64,000 nucleotides of DNA from Roseitranquillus sp963749675 (GTDB taxonomy: Bacteria; Pseudomonadota; Alphaproteobacteria; Rhodobacterales; Rhodobacteraceae), in NCBI GenBank assembly GCA_963749675.1, contig CAVVNT010000010.1:434001-498000 (forward strand), read 5' to 3'. Below the pieces are notes generated by a model. That model ran no database searches. It was not told the DNA's origin and saw only the letters and a list, made by a program, of their open reading frames with translations. The position numbers and the translations under genes were made by a program. Positions 1 through 9,618 of the stretch are shown here, one piece after another; the stretch's first letter is position 1; every line of letters begins with the position of its first letter.

Positions 1-1393
1 GTGGAGGCGGCGGCCGGGTTCGTCATCGGCAACGTCGCCGCGATCCTGCTCGCTATGGCCGTCATCCTGATCCCGAGGCTGGAGCGCACGATCGCCGCGA
101 TCGCGCTGCTGGTCTTCTGCCTGCCGCTCGTCGCGACCGGGCCGATCCTGCAGGGTGCTGTTCGGGCCAGGTGCCGGCCCGCAGGTGACGCTCGCCGCGC
201 TGGCGGTCTACTACACGACCTTCGTTCCCCTGCTCGTCGGCCTGCGGGCCGCGCCGTCGACGTGGTTCGACATGGTGCGCAGCTACGGTCGCGGCCGGAT
301 GACGGAGGTGGTGCAGGTCCGTGCCGTCGCGGCGCTGCCCTACCTGGTCGCCGGGCTGCAGATCGCTGCACCGGCGGCGATCCTCGGCGCCATGGTCGGC
401 GAGTTCACGGGCGCCGAGCGGGGGCTCGGGGTGCTGACGATCCAGGCGATGCGCGCCCTCGACGTGGACGCGACGTGGACGCTGGCGGCTCTCGCGGCGG
501 CGAGCTCGGTCGCGGCCTACGCTGCCGTCGGCTGGGCTGGGCGTCGCCTCTCGGTCGGACCCCCGCCCGTGATCCTCGCGCCGCCGGTCGCGCCGGGCGG
601 CGCGGTCGGGCCGAGGCGGGCGGCGACCGGCCTTCTGCACCTTGTCGCGATTGCGATGCTCGTTCTGCTGCTCTGGTGGGGCGCGATGGCCGCATTCGAT
701 CTAAATTCCTTCTTCGCCAAGCGTCCACTCGACGTGTGGTCTTTCCTGGTGACATCGCCTTCGGCCGGCGAGAATCGGGCGGAGCTGTTCTCGGCCGTCT
801 GGCAGACGTTGGCGGTGACCGTTCCGGGCTACCTCGCGGGCCTCCTCCTCGGTGCCGGGACGGCGGCGGCGATCGTCTTGCTGCCAGCCGCCGCCGCGGT
901 GGCGATGCCGGTCGCGGTGACGCTGCGCTCCGTCCCGATCGTCACGACGGCGCCGCTCGTCATCCTGCTGCTCGGGCGCGGCGCGGTCGGCACCATCAGC
1001 CTCGTCGCGATCATGATCTTCTTTCCGACCTTCGTCGCCTGCCTGCACGGCCTGCGGCAGGCGCCGGGCCAGGTCGTCGACGTCTTCGACAGCTACGCCG
1101 CGGGCAGGGTGCGACGGCTGCTGCTGGCGCAGGGCCCGGCGATGTTGCCCGCCTTCTTCGCAGCGGCGCGGATGGCGGTGCCCGCAGCGGTGCTCGCCGC
1201 GACGGTCGTGGAGTGGCTGGCGACAGGTACAGGCGTCGGCAGCCTGATGGCGCTCTCGGCGTCGCTGTCGAACTACGGCATGCTCTGGAGCTCCATCGTC
1301 GTGGTCTCCCTCGTCGCGTGCCTGTTCTACGCCATCGTCGCACGGTTCGAGCGTGCGGTGCTGGGGGTCTACGCGTCCGAGCAGCTCTCGTGA
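1..1393 (+). CDS. ABC transporter permease, two fused membrane domains, 5' truncated, one frameshift
   Basis: Inner-membrane permease of an importer of the binding-protein-dependent type (nitrate/taurine/SsuC-like style). The gene begins before the window. The first 50 residues continue the frame of base 1, then the frame changes near 152-156: deleting one G of CAGGGTGCTG joins GPILQ to VLFGPGAG and gives 464 codons to the TGA at 1393. Two permease units are visible, each with hydrophobic segments and an EAA-like cytoplasmic loop (GEFTGAERGLGVL near base 390; VEWLATGTGVGSL near base 1210), so this is one polypeptide carrying two permease domains. The glycosyltransferase GTG overlaps its stop. 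No ATPase or binding protein is visible, so the substrate is unknown. The frameshift looks like a homopolymer error. Confidence 0.75.
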
Positions 1394-2440
1394 CGCCGGC
1401 GGTCTTCGCGATCCCGGGCGACATCGCGACCCTGACGGGTGGCTACATCTACGAGCGCCGGCTTCTCGAAGGGCTCCGCGCCCGCGGCCACGATGTGCGC
1501 CACCTGCAGCTTCCGGCGGGGTTCCCCGACCCGACGCCGGACGAGATGGACGAGGCGCTGAGGCTCCTCGCCGACGCCGCGAACGGGACGCCGATCATCC
1601 TGGACGGCTTCCTCTCCGGCACGATGGAGACGCAGGCGCTTGCCCGCCTCGGCGCCCCCCTTTGCGCCGTCGTCCACCATCCGCTAGGCCTCGAAGTCCG
1701 GGCTCTCGCCCAAACGCGGGGCGTTCCTGCGGCGGAGGGAGGCCGACAACCTGGCCGTCGTCGACCACGTCCTGGTGCCCAGTCCGCACACCGCCGCCGT
1801 CCTGCAGCAGGACTTCGGCGTCCCGCACGCGAAGCTGACCGTGGCGCCGCCAGGGTTCGACGCGGTTCAGGTTGGACGCCAGCGGGCGGAGCCGCCGCTG
1901 ATCCTCTCCGTCGGCATCGTGCATCCGCGGAAGGGCCATGATGTTCTGCTCGAGGCACTGTCGCGGCTGCGGGATCTCGATTGGCAGGCGCTGATCGCCG
2001 GAAGGTCCTGCGACGCCGCGTATGCCGGACGACTCGCAACGGCCGCCGAGGCGCTGGACGGCCGGGTGCGGCTGACTGGGGAGGTCGACGCCCCGACGCT
2101 GCAGGAGCACTACCGCACCGCCACGCTGCTTGCGCTCGCGACCCGCTACGAGGGGTATGGCATGGTCTTCGGGGAGGCGCTTCGGCACGGTCTGCCCATC
2201 GTGTCCTGCCGCGCGGGCGCGGTGCCCGACACCGTGCCGCCGAACGCGGGACTTCTGGTGCCGCCGGACGACCCGGAGGCCTTCGCCGATGCGCTGAGGC
2301 GTGTCCTGACGGAGCCCTCCCTGCGGGAGCGACTCGCGGCGGGTTCGGCAGAGGCCGGCCGCGTGCTTCCAGGTTGGGAGGATACCGCGGAAATCGCCGG
2401 TCGAGCCCTCGACCGACTGCGGGCGCCGACCCGCACCTGA
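1390..2440 (+). CDS. GT4-family glycosyltransferase, one frameshift
   Basis: Nucleotide-sugar glycosyltransferase with GT-B fold (family 4). The GTG start overlaps the stop of the upstream permease (GTGA). The N-terminal half has the glycine-rich opening DIATLTGGYIYERRL; the C-terminal half has the GT4 donor-site signature EGYGMVFGEALRHGLPIV with the E-x7-E pattern, then a GLLVPPDD segment. The frame breaks near 1696: removing the G in TCGAAGTCC joins PLGLE to SGLSPKRGAFLRRREADN and gives 349 aa, the usual family length. Acceptor and product are unknown. Coupling to a transporter could mean a shared operon for sugar or envelope metabolism, but that is inference. Confidence 0.75.
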
Positions 2441-2563
2441 CGCGAATGACCAGATTCTTGTCTCCTCGCGCCTGTCCTAGATGAACTGCGCCGGGATGTC
2501 GGCGGCGCAGGGGCCGACCGGCAACTCCGCGCCAGCGCGCCGGAGCAGGCTGGGACCGGGTGG

Positions 2564-3753
2564 TCAGCGGTCGAGCGACAGAACCGTGCCGAAGGGCGGC
2601 TCCGCAGCGCGCGGATCCGGTACCGCCCAGACGACCGGAAGTGCAGGTCTTTGCCCGAAATCGCCGTCAAGGTCGGTGAGGATGACGGCGACCGATGCAT
2701 CAAGGTCAGCGATTTTCTGCAAGAGATCGATGAAGCTCGTCCCGCCGCCGCGCCGGATTCCGCATCCGGGCGAGGGTGCTCTCGCCCCGGACCGGATCGA
2801 TGCGCCCGGTCGCATGGACCGTCTCGTCGAACGCCAGCGCATGCACCTCGGCTCCGGTCCGCCGCGCGACGCCCAGGATCTCCGTCGCGAAGCGCGCGAA
2901 CGTAGGGTCGTCGATGGACGAGGAGCTGTCGATCCCGACGGCGATCCGCGGGCGCCGGCGGTCGCGTGCAAGGCCGGGCTCGAACACGGGCACCGGGCCG
3001 CCCCCGGCGCGCGCTGCCGAATTCCATCGCGACCCATCGGCTCGCCGGCCGCCGGTAGGAGCGGCGCGGCACCTCCGAGACGGCGCGCGCGACGAGGCCG
3101 CGGAGGCGCACCTCCCACGCAACCTGTGCCTCCGGAAGGCCGACGAGATCGGCCGCCGCATGTCCGATGCCGCGCCCGGCCCGGCGGCCCGTGTCGAGCG
3201 CCCGGGCAAGCCGCCCGCGCCATTCCGCCGCCTTCGCGTCGCCGTCGGCCGGTTGGCCGCCAGCATAGAGGTCGCGCTCGGCACTGTCGTCTCTTCCGCG
3301 ACCGCCCGTCCGTCCTTCACGCTCCAGCCGCATGAAGAGCCTGTCGACGTCCCAGTCCGCCAGAGCGTCCTCGGCCCGGTCGACCATCTCCGCTAGGCGC
3401 GGCGCGGGACGCGGCAGCGCGTGACCCGCGCGCAGCATCGCCTCGTTGACCACCGCATCGGCCGCGAGGTTGTAGCGGCCTGCGTCAAACGTCTGGCCCA
3501 GGCGTGCGCCCATTGCGGCCATCCGCGCCGGGTGCCGCAGCGCGACGTGCAGCACGTGGTGACCTGCGAGCCCGACCTGCTCTGCCAGCGGGCGGAGCGG
3601 AAACTCCGGCCCGTAGAGGATGGCGTCCCCCTCGGTGCGTGTATTGCCGACGCCGTCGCGATGCTCGCACCAGAGCGCCAGCGCAGCGAGGGCCGGGTCG
3701 GCCTCCGACAGATGCGCAAGTGCCCGGCATGCCCGCTCGGAATGGACCGTCAT
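2564..3753 (-). CDS. DUF2201-type putative metallopeptidase with VWA-like C-terminal domain, two frameshifts
   Basis: The N-terminal half has the helical metallopeptidase-like region of the DUF2201 family: GHHVLHVALRHPAR supplies an HxxxH-like pair and NLAADAVVNEAML follows. The C-terminal half is a VWA-like domain, with the MIDAS-like AVGIDSSSSIDD and later VILTDLDGDFG and PVVWAVPD. Two single-base insertions break the frame, near 3005 (CGCCGGGGG) and near 2765 (GCGGAATCC). Removing both gives 395 aa and an integral codon count. The start overlaps the stop of the AAA+ ATPase gene, which supports coupled expression. MoxR ATPase plus VWA protein pairs are known as chaperone-like modules that load cofactors or remodel complexes. 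The target here is not indicated. The stop is TGA at 2564-2566. Confidence 0.7.
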
Positions 3754-4868
3754 TCCAGCCCCGCGTCACGCCGTTCGTCGGCGTACGCGCGGTAGGCTCC
3801 CGATCGCAGGAACGCGTCCTGCAGGCCCTTTCCCAGTGCCCGCGCGATCAGCATTTCGAACCCGAAGGTCGTGAGTTCCGCCAGCGGCAGGCCTTGAAAG
3901 ACCGACTGGTCACGATGCCGCGGCAGGTGGCGGATGCCGTCCATCACCTCGATCGCGGCGTCGATCCGGCGGGCGTCGGCGGCGCCCACCAGGGCATAAA
4001 CAAGCGCATTCAGTCCATGCAGCGTGTCGGGGTAGAGCGCCGGCCGGTCGCGCGGCGCGGCGTTGAGCAACTCGTCGACGCGGAGGCTGGCGGCGACATC
4101 GTCGGCGACGATGGCGAAGTCGGCCGCCGCCGCCTCGCCCACGGTGCCCGCCACCATTGCGTTCCGCGACCTGCGGTCGGGCACGCTCGTGACGATCGCG
4201 CTGACCCGCTCCCACGAGCGTGGCGTGCAGGCGATGGTCTGCCCGCGCCGCAACGCCTCCTCGGTGGTGTCGAGAAGGTCGGGCCGCGTGCGGATGAAGG
4301 CGGTCACCGCCGGATGCAGGCCGCGCCGCACTGCGAAGCCCTGCAGCCAATCGTCGGGGTCGGCACGTACGAGCATGTGGATCAGCCGATCCGACAGCGC
4401 CGTGCCCATCTCGTGTGCGATGGCCCCGTCTTCCACATTGTTGCCGGCGGCGACGATGAAGACGCTGTCGGGCAGGAGATGGCGGCCCACCCGCCGCTCC
4501 TGCAGCAGGCCGTAGACGGTGGGCTGGAGGTACGGCGAGGCCGAGGTCAGTTCGTCGAGAAACAGCACGGACGGCGTGCCGGGATCGTCCGGCAGGTCCT
4601 CCGGCCGGTACCAGATGGTGCGTCGGGTCTCGTGGTCGTAATACGGCAGGCCGCGCAGATCCTGCGGCTCGATCGTCGTTAGCCGGAGGTCGACGAGGCG
4701 CGCGCCGATCTGGTCGGCAAGCTCCTGCACGACCTGCGTCTTTCCGACGCCGGGCCGGCCGTGCAGCATCCACGACGCGGTGAGGCCGCCGGCCGACTGC
4801 GCCCGCCACCCCTCGGCGAGGATCGTCAGCGCCTCTCCGGCGGATACCGTTGCTGCGTTGACCGCCAT
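3750..4868 (-). CDS. MoxR-family AAA+ ATPase
   Basis: 372-residue cytoplasmic ATPase. Walker A is GRPGVGKT at residues 37-44 and Walker B is VLFLDE at 101-106, followed by the MoxR-typical TSASPYLQPTVYGLLQERRVG and the sensor-1 AAGN motif. MoxR ATPases act with a VWA-domain partner to assemble or activate protein complexes; here the partner is the overlapping downstream DUF2201/VWA gene (4-bp overlap). The upstream membrane protein ends only a few bases before this start, so all three probably form one operon. No frame problems are seen and codon use matches the surroundings. The client protein is unknown. Confidence 0.85.
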   Translation of the reverse strand: MAVNAATVSAGEALTILAEGWRAQSAGGLTASWMLHGRPGVGKTQVVQELADQIGARLVDLRLTTIEPQDLRGLPYYDHETRRTIWYRPEDLPDDPGTPSVLFLDELTSASPYLQPTVYGLLQERRVGRHLLPDSVFIVAAGNNVEDGAIAHEMGTALSDRLIHMLVRADPDDWLQGFAVRRGLHPAVTAFIRTRPDLLDTTEEALRRGQTIACTPRSWERVSAIVTSVPDRRSRNAMVAGTVGEAAAADFAIVADDVAASLRVDELLNAAPRDRPALYPDTLHGLNALVYALVGAADARRIDAAIEVMDGIRHLPRHRDQSVFQGLPLAELTTFGFEMLIARALGKGLQDAFLRSGAYRAYADERRDAGLE

Positions 4869-4872
4869 CTTC

Positions 4873-5571
4873 TCAGCCGGCGACCGCAGGCCGCGGCGCG
4901 TCGGCCATCAATGCCGCGAGTCGGGCGTGAGCCGAGACGCCGCGGGCGTCGAAGGCGATGTCGCGCAGGAACTCGTTCTCGCGAAGGTTGATCCTGTGGA
5001 GGTCACGTTCCGTCAGATCCTCGTCGAAGAGGCCGTGCAGATGGTCACGTTCGGCCTCGTCGAGGTCCAGTACTTCGGGCGACCCTCCTTCGTACTGGAT
5101 CGAGACGAGGGTGAGCGGGGCGATGCGGGCCAGCTCCGACTGCTCGACGATCAGGTGCAGCTCCCCCTCCCGCAGGCCACGATGTGCCGCGATCCTGCGC
5201 AGGACTCCAACGCTCCGAAACCGAAGTCCGTCCAGGACGCGTGCCGCCTCGGCGTCGCTGGCAAGCCCCGTGCGCGCTTCCGGCTTCACCCGCAGGATTT
5301 TCATCTCGATGAATCCGATGAAAAGCAGCATCGCCAGCGGCGCCTGCGCGATCGGGAGGGCCAGATGCGGCCATGCCAGCATCGCCACGATGAAGGGGAC
5401 AAGGGTGGCTCCGTAGCGCAGCGGCTGCGCCTCGAACGCCACACGCGCCAGCATGGCGGCATCTGCGCCGCGGCGCGGGAAGAGGCCGATCCGGCCCAGG
5501 ACGCGCTTGGGTACGGCCCGGGTTTCGAGCGCGGTCGGGTTCCAGACGGTGGAGGGCGCGACGACGAACAT
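4873..5571 (-). CDS. putative membrane protein of the MoxR/VWA module
   Basis: 232 residues, not recognised. The N-terminal third is polar and arginine-rich, followed by two closely spaced hydrophobic segments at about residues 52-70 and 75-95, then a soluble C-terminal half rich in charged residues (ELHLIVEQSELARIAPLTLVSIQYEGG). The topology suggests a small inner-membrane protein with a cytoplasmic tail. It is the first gene of the minus-strand trio with the MoxR ATPase and the DUF2201/VWA protein and ends 4 bp before the ATPase start, so it may be a membrane anchor or client of that pair. That role is inference from position only. Confidence 0.55.
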   Translation of the reverse strand: MFVVAPSTVWNPTALETRAVPKRVLGRIGLFPRRGADAAMLARVAFEAQPLRYGATLVPFIVAMLAWPHLALPIAQAPLAMLLFIGFIEMKILRVKPEARTGLASDAEAARVLDGLRFRSVGVLRRIAAHRGLREGELHLIVEQSELARIAPLTLVSIQYEGGSPEVLDLDEAERDHLHGLFDEDLTERDLHRINLRENEFLRDIAFDARGVSAHARLAALMADAPRPAVAG

Positions 5572-5661
5572 TGCCGGCTATGTTCTAGGCGGCGCCGGGT
5601 CGCTGGTCTAGGAACGAGATGTCGCTGCCCGCGCAGCGAGCCCACGGATCGGAGGCTGAGG

Positions 5662-6495
5662 ATGCCGGTGCGAAGCTACGCAAGTCCGCCTGCGGGTCTG
5701 CCGCCGCAGACGCAACTGCTGACCGACCGCGCCGTCTTTGCGGAGGCCTATGCGCTCATCCCGGCGGGCGTGCTGCGCGACATCGTGACGAGCGCGCTGC
5801 CCTTCTGGGAGGGGGCGCGTGCATGGGTGCTGGCGCGTCCCCTTTCGGGCTTCGCGGAGACGTTCTCCCAATATGTCATGGAAGTGGCGCCTGGCGGCGG
5901 CAGCGACCGGCCCGAGCTCGACGACGGTGCGGAGGGCGCGCTGTTCGTGACGGACGGACGGGTGGAGGTGACGGTCGGGGCGGGAACGCACACGCTCTTG
6001 CCCGGCTGTTTCGCCTACCTGCCCGCCGGATGTGGCTGGACCTTGCGTGGCGCAGGTGACGAGGTGGCGCGGTTCCACTGGATACGAAAGGCATACGAGG
6101 CAGTGCCGGGGCTCGACGCGCCCGAGCCGTTCGTGACGAGCGATGCCGACGTCGCGCCGGTGCCGATGCCCGGGACGGAGGGCCGCTGGGCGACGACTCG
6201 GTTCATGGATCCTGGCGACATGCGCCACGACATGCACGTCACGATCGTCACGCTCGAGCCGGGCGCGGTCATTCCCTTCCTTGAGACGCATGTGATGGAG
6301 CACGGGCTCTACGTGCTGCAGGGCAAGGGCGTCTACCGGCTCAACCGCGACTGGGTGGAGGTGGAGGCGGGCGACTTCATGTGGCTGCGCGCCTTCTGCC
6401 CGCAGGCCTGTTATGCCGGCGGGCCGGAGCCGTTCCGATACCTGCTCTACAAGGATGTGAACCGCCACGCGAAGCTGCCCCGCGCGGCGGTCTGA
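5662..6495 (+). CDS. allE: (S)-ureidoglycine aminohydrolase, bicupin
   Basis: Converts (S)-ureidoglycine, the product of allantoate amidohydrolase, to (S)-ureidoglycolate and ammonia. The 277-residue protein has two cupin halves. The C-terminal half carries the likely Mn-binding set ETHVMEH plus the Gln of CPQACYA, matching the E/H/H/Q pattern known for this family. ATG 5662 is preceded by GGAGG at 5651-5655; longer upstream in-frame extension lies antisense to the preceding gene and is not plausible. It converges on lpd with 3 bp between stops. allA, puuE-uraD, uraH and puuD lie in the next 10 kb, so the ureide route is mostly present, although no allantoate amidohydrolase (allC) is in the window. 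Confidence 0.9.
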   Translation: MPVRSYASPPAGLPPQTQLLTDRAVFAEAYALIPAGVLRDIVTSALPFWEGARAWVLARPLSGFAETFSQYVMEVAPGGGSDRPELDDGAEGALFVTDGRVEVTVGAGTHTLLPGCFAYLPAGCGWTLRGAGDEVARFHWIRKAYEAVPGLDAPEPFVTSDADVAPVPMPGTEGRWATTRFMDPGDMRHDMHVTIVTLEPGAVIPFLETHVMEHGLYVLQGKGVYRLNRDWVEVEAGDFMWLRAFCPQACYAGGPEPFRYLLYKDVNRHAKLPRAAV

Positions 6496-6498
6496 CCC

Positions 6499-8268
6499 TC
6501 AGGCCTTCTTCTTCTTCGGCGGCATCAGGTCGGTGATCGTGCCCTCGAACATCTCGGCGGCGAAGTTCACCGTCTCGGAGAGCGTCGGGTGCGGGTGGAT
6601 GGTATGGCCGAGGTCGACCGCGTCCGAGCCCATCTCGATCGCCAGCGCCACCTCGGAGATCAGGTCGCCGGCATTGGTGCCGACGATGGCGCCGCCGATC
6701 ACCCGGTCGTCCTCGGGGTCGAACAGAAGCTTCGTCATGCCCTCCGACCGGCCATTCGACAGCGCGCGGCCCGAGGCGGCCCAGGGGAACACGCCCTTCT
6801 CGTACTTGATGCCCTTGGCCTTGGCCTCGATCTCCGTCAGGCCGCACCAGGCGACCTCGGGGTCGGTGTAGGCGACGGACGGGATCAGGTGCGCGTCGAA
6901 GGCGCGGTTGTGGCCCGCCGCGACCTCGGCGGCGACCTTGCCCTCGTGCACCGCCTTGTGGGCGAGCATGGGCTGGCCGATTATGTCGCCGATGGCGAAG
7001 ATGTGCCCGACATTGGTGTGCATCTGGCCGTCGACGACCGGGACGAAGCCACGCTCGTCGACCGTCACGCCCGCAGCCTCGGCGTTGATCGTCTTGCCAA
7101 GGGGGCGGCGGCCGACGGCGACCAGCACCTTGTCGAACATCGACGACGAGGTCTCGCCCTTGTCGTCCTCGAAGGTGACCTTGAGGCCGTTCTTCTGCGC
7201 CTTGACGTCGGTGACCTTGGTCTTGAGCAGGATCTTCTCGTACCGCCCCTCGATCCGTTTTGACAGCGGCTTGACGATGTCCTTGTCGGCGCCGGGGATG
7301 ATCTGGTCCATAAGCTCGACGACGGTGATCTGGGCGCCGAGCGCGTCGTAGACGCAGGCCATCTCGAGCCCGATGATGCCGCCGCCGAGGACCAGCATCT
7401 TCTTCGGAATGTCCTCAAGCTCCAGCGCGCCCGTCGAATCGATCACGCGCGGATCGTCGTGCGGGATGAACGGCAGCTTCACCGGCTCTGACCCCGCGGC
7501 GATGATGCACTGGTCGAAGCTGACCGTCTGTTTGCCTCTATCACCCTCGACCTCGATCATGTTGGGACCGGTGAACCTGCCGACGCCCTGCATGGTCTTG
7601 ACCTTGCGCTGCTTGGCGAGGCCGGAGAGGCCGCCGGTGAGCTGCTTGACGACGCCGTCCTTCCACTTGCGCAGGGGGTCGATGTCGATCTTGGGTTTGC
7701 CGAAGGAGATGCCGTGCGCGCCCATCTCCTCGGCCTCGGTGATGACCTTGGCGGCGTGGAGCAGGGCCTTGGATGGGATGCAGCCGACGTTGAGGCAGAC
7801 GCCGCCGAGCGTCGGGTAGCGCTCGATCAGGACCACGTCGAGGCCAAGATCGGCGGCGCGGAACGCCGCTGAGTAGCCACCGGGGCCGGAGCCGAGAACG
7901 ACGAGGCCGGCGTGGATGTCGCCCTTCTCGCCCGTGTGCTTCGGCGCCTCGCGCGGAGCCTCCGCCTTGGCCGTCTCCGCGGGCTTTTCCGGCGGCGTGT
8001 CGTTCTCCTGCTCCTTTGGCGGGGTCTTCTCCTCGGCGCCGGCGGGATCAATCGTCATGATGACGTCGCCCTCGGTGACCTTGTCGCCGACCTTGACCTT
8101 GAGCCCGGTGATCTTGCCGGCGGCGGGGGAGGGAACCTCCATTGTCGCCTTGTCGCTCTCGAGCTCGATGAGCGGCGTCTCTTCCTCGATCGTGTCGCCC
8201 TCCGCCACCAGAATGGTGATGACGGGGACGTCCTTGAAGTCGCCGATGTCGGGTACCTTGATGTCCAT
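6499..8268 (-). CDS. lpd: dihydrolipoyl dehydrogenase (E3) with N-terminal lipoyl domain
   Basis: Reoxidises dihydrolipoamide of the pyruvate dehydrogenase complex with FAD and NAD+. At 589 residues it is longer than standard E3 because residues 1-75 form a lipoyl domain (modifiable Lys40 in ESDKATMEVP) followed by a Pro/Glu/Lys/Ala-rich linker at about 77-115. The E3 core follows: FAD motif GSGPGG at 126-131, redox disulfide Cys158/Cys163 (CLNVGC), NAD motif GGGIIGLE, and the C-terminal His-Pro region HPHPTLSE. This E3-with-lipoyl architecture is known in several proteobacteria. It is last in aceE-aceF-lpd, 13 bp after aceF. The protein ends in a lysine run (PKKKKA). Confidence 0.95.
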   Translation of the reverse strand: MDIKVPDIGDFKDVPVITILVAEGDTIEEETPLIELESDKATMEVPSPAAGKITGLKVKVGDKVTEGDVIMTIDPAGAEEKTPPKEQENDTPPEKPAETAKAEAPREAPKHTGEKGDIHAGLVVLGSGPGGYSAAFRAADLGLDVVLIERYPTLGGVCLNVGCIPSKALLHAAKVITEAEEMGAHGISFGKPKIDIDPLRKWKDGVVKQLTGGLSGLAKQRKVKTMQGVGRFTGPNMIEVEGDRGKQTVSFDQCIIAAGSEPVKLPFIPHDDPRVIDSTGALELEDIPKKMLVLGGGIIGLEMACVYDALGAQITVVELMDQIIPGADKDIVKPLSKRIEGRYEKILLKTKVTDVKAQKNGLKVTFEDDKGETSSSMFDKVLVAVGRRPLGKTINAEAAGVTVDERGFVPVVDGQMHTNVGHIFAIGDIIGQPMLAHKAVHEGKVAAEVAAGHNRAFDAHLIPSVAYTDPEVAWCGLTEIEAKAKGIKYEKGVFPWAASGRALSNGRSEGMTKLLFDPEDDRVIGGAIVGTNAGDLISEVALAIEMGSDAVDLGHTIHPHPTLSETVNFAAEMFEGTITDLMPPKKKKA

Positions 8269-8281
8269 CTCTCAGGTCCCC

Positions 8282-9598
8282 TCAGTGGATCAGCCGGCGG
8301 ACGTCGCCGAGCAGGTGCTTGAGCGTGGCGCAGAACCGCGCCGCGAGGGCGCCGTCGATCGCGCGGTGGTCGTAGCTGAGGCTCATCGGCAGCATGTTGC
8401 GCGGCACGAACTCCTCCCCGGTCCAGACCGGCGCCATCTTGGAGCGCGTCAGGCCCAGGATCGCAACCTCGGGCGCGTTGACGATGGGCGTGAAGCCTGT
8501 GCCGCCGATGCCGCCCAGCGACGAGATGGTGAAGGACGCGCCCTTCATGTCGTCGCCCTTGAGCTTGCCGTCGCGGGCCGCGGCGGAGAGCGCGCCCAGT
8601 TCCTTGGAGATCTCGATCAGGCCCTTGCGGTCGGCGTCCTTGATGACCGGCACCATCAGGCCGTTCGGCGTGTCCGCCGCGAAGCCGATATTGTAGTAGT
8701 GCTTGCGGATCAGCTTGTCCCCGTCGGGGTGGATCGAGCTGTTGACCTCCCAGTGCTGTTTCAGCGCCGAGACGCTTGCCTTGATGATGAAGGACAGCAG
8801 CGTGACGCGATAGCCCTCGGCCTTGGCCGCCGTGTCCATCTCCTTGCGGTACTTGTCGAGGTCGGTGATGTCCGCCTCTTCCTGGTGGGTGACGTGCGGG
8901 ATGTTGAGCCATGAACGGTGCAGCGCGGGGCCCGAGATCTTCTTGATCCGGGACATCTCGACGTCCTCGACCTCACCGAACTTGGTGAAGTCGACGGCCG
9001 GGATCGGCGGGATGCCCATGCCGCCCTGCGCCGGGGCCGCGGCGGGTGCGCCTGCGGGCTGCGACCGGCTCTTGAAGAAGCCGGTAACGTCCTCGCGCAG
9101 GATCCGGCCCTTGCGGCCCGATCCGTTGATCTGCGCGAGGTCGACGCCGAGGTTGCGCGCGAAGGCACGGATCGAGGGCGAGGCGTGCGGCTTGTTGAAC
9201 CCGCTGTCGGTCACGGGCCTTTCCCCCGTCGCCGGGGGAGGGGCCCCGCGGTCGCCGTAGCCCGCGCGGCTCTTGGTATCCTCCGCAGGCTCGTCCTTGC
9301 GCGCCTCCTCGCGGTTGGTCGGTTTTTCTTCCGGCGCGTCGCCGGTCTCCTTGGCCTCGCCCGCGCCCTCCTCGACGAGCAGGATCAGGTCGCCCTCGGT
9401 GACCTTGTCGCCCTCCTTGACCTTGAGCTCCTTGACCGTGCCGGCGGCGGAGGAGGGGACCTCCATCGTCGCCTTGTCGCTCTCGAGCTCGATGAGCGGG
9501 GTCTCCTTCTCGATCGTGTCGCCCACGCTGACGAGGACGGTGATCACGGGGACATCGGTGAAATCGCCGATGTCCGGCACTTTGACTTCGGTGGCCAT
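8282..9598 (-). CDS. aceF: pyruvate dehydrogenase E2, dihydrolipoyllysine acetyltransferase
   Basis: Transfers the acetyl group from lipoamide to CoA and forms the core of the pyruvate dehydrogenase complex. The 438 residues hold one lipoyl domain (Lys42 in ESDKATMEVP), an acidic linker, an E1/E3-binding domain (ASPSIRAFARNLGVDLAQI, about residues 140-178), an Ala/Pro linker, and the catalytic domain ending with active-site SYDHRAIDG (His411, Asp415). A single lipoyl domain is fewer than in E. coli AceF, while the downstream E3 carries its own. It lies 20 bp after aceE in the same orientation, consistent with one operon. The lipoyl segments of aceF and lpd are very similar at the DNA level. 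Confidence 0.95.
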   Translation of the reverse strand: MATEVKVPDIGDFTDVPVITVLVSVGDTIEKETPLIELESDKATMEVPSSAAGTVKELKVKEGDKVTEGDLILLVEEGAGEAKETGDAPEEKPTNREEARKDEPAEDTKSRAGYGDRGAPPPATGERPVTDSGFNKPHASPSIRAFARNLGVDLAQINGSGRKGRILREDVTGFFKSRSQPAGAPAAAPAQGGMGIPPIPAVDFTKFGEVEDVEMSRIKKISGPALHRSWLNIPHVTHQEEADITDLDKYRKEMDTAAKAEGYRVTLLSFIIKASVSALKQHWEVNSSIHPDGDKLIRKHYYNIGFAADTPNGLMVPVIKDADRKGLIEISKELGALSAAARDGKLKGDDMKGASFTISSLGGIGGTGFTPIVNAPEVAILGLTRSKMAPVWTGEEFVPRNMLPMSLSYDHRAIDGALAARFCATLKHLLGDVRRLIH

Positions 9599-9618
9599 GC
9601 TGTTCCCTCCCTCGCGCG

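Noticed and set aside
4780..5661. Long plus-strand open frame before allE
   Set aside because: It lies antisense to the MoxR and membrane protein genes, is Arg/His-rich, and allE has a clear ribosome site and start at 5662.
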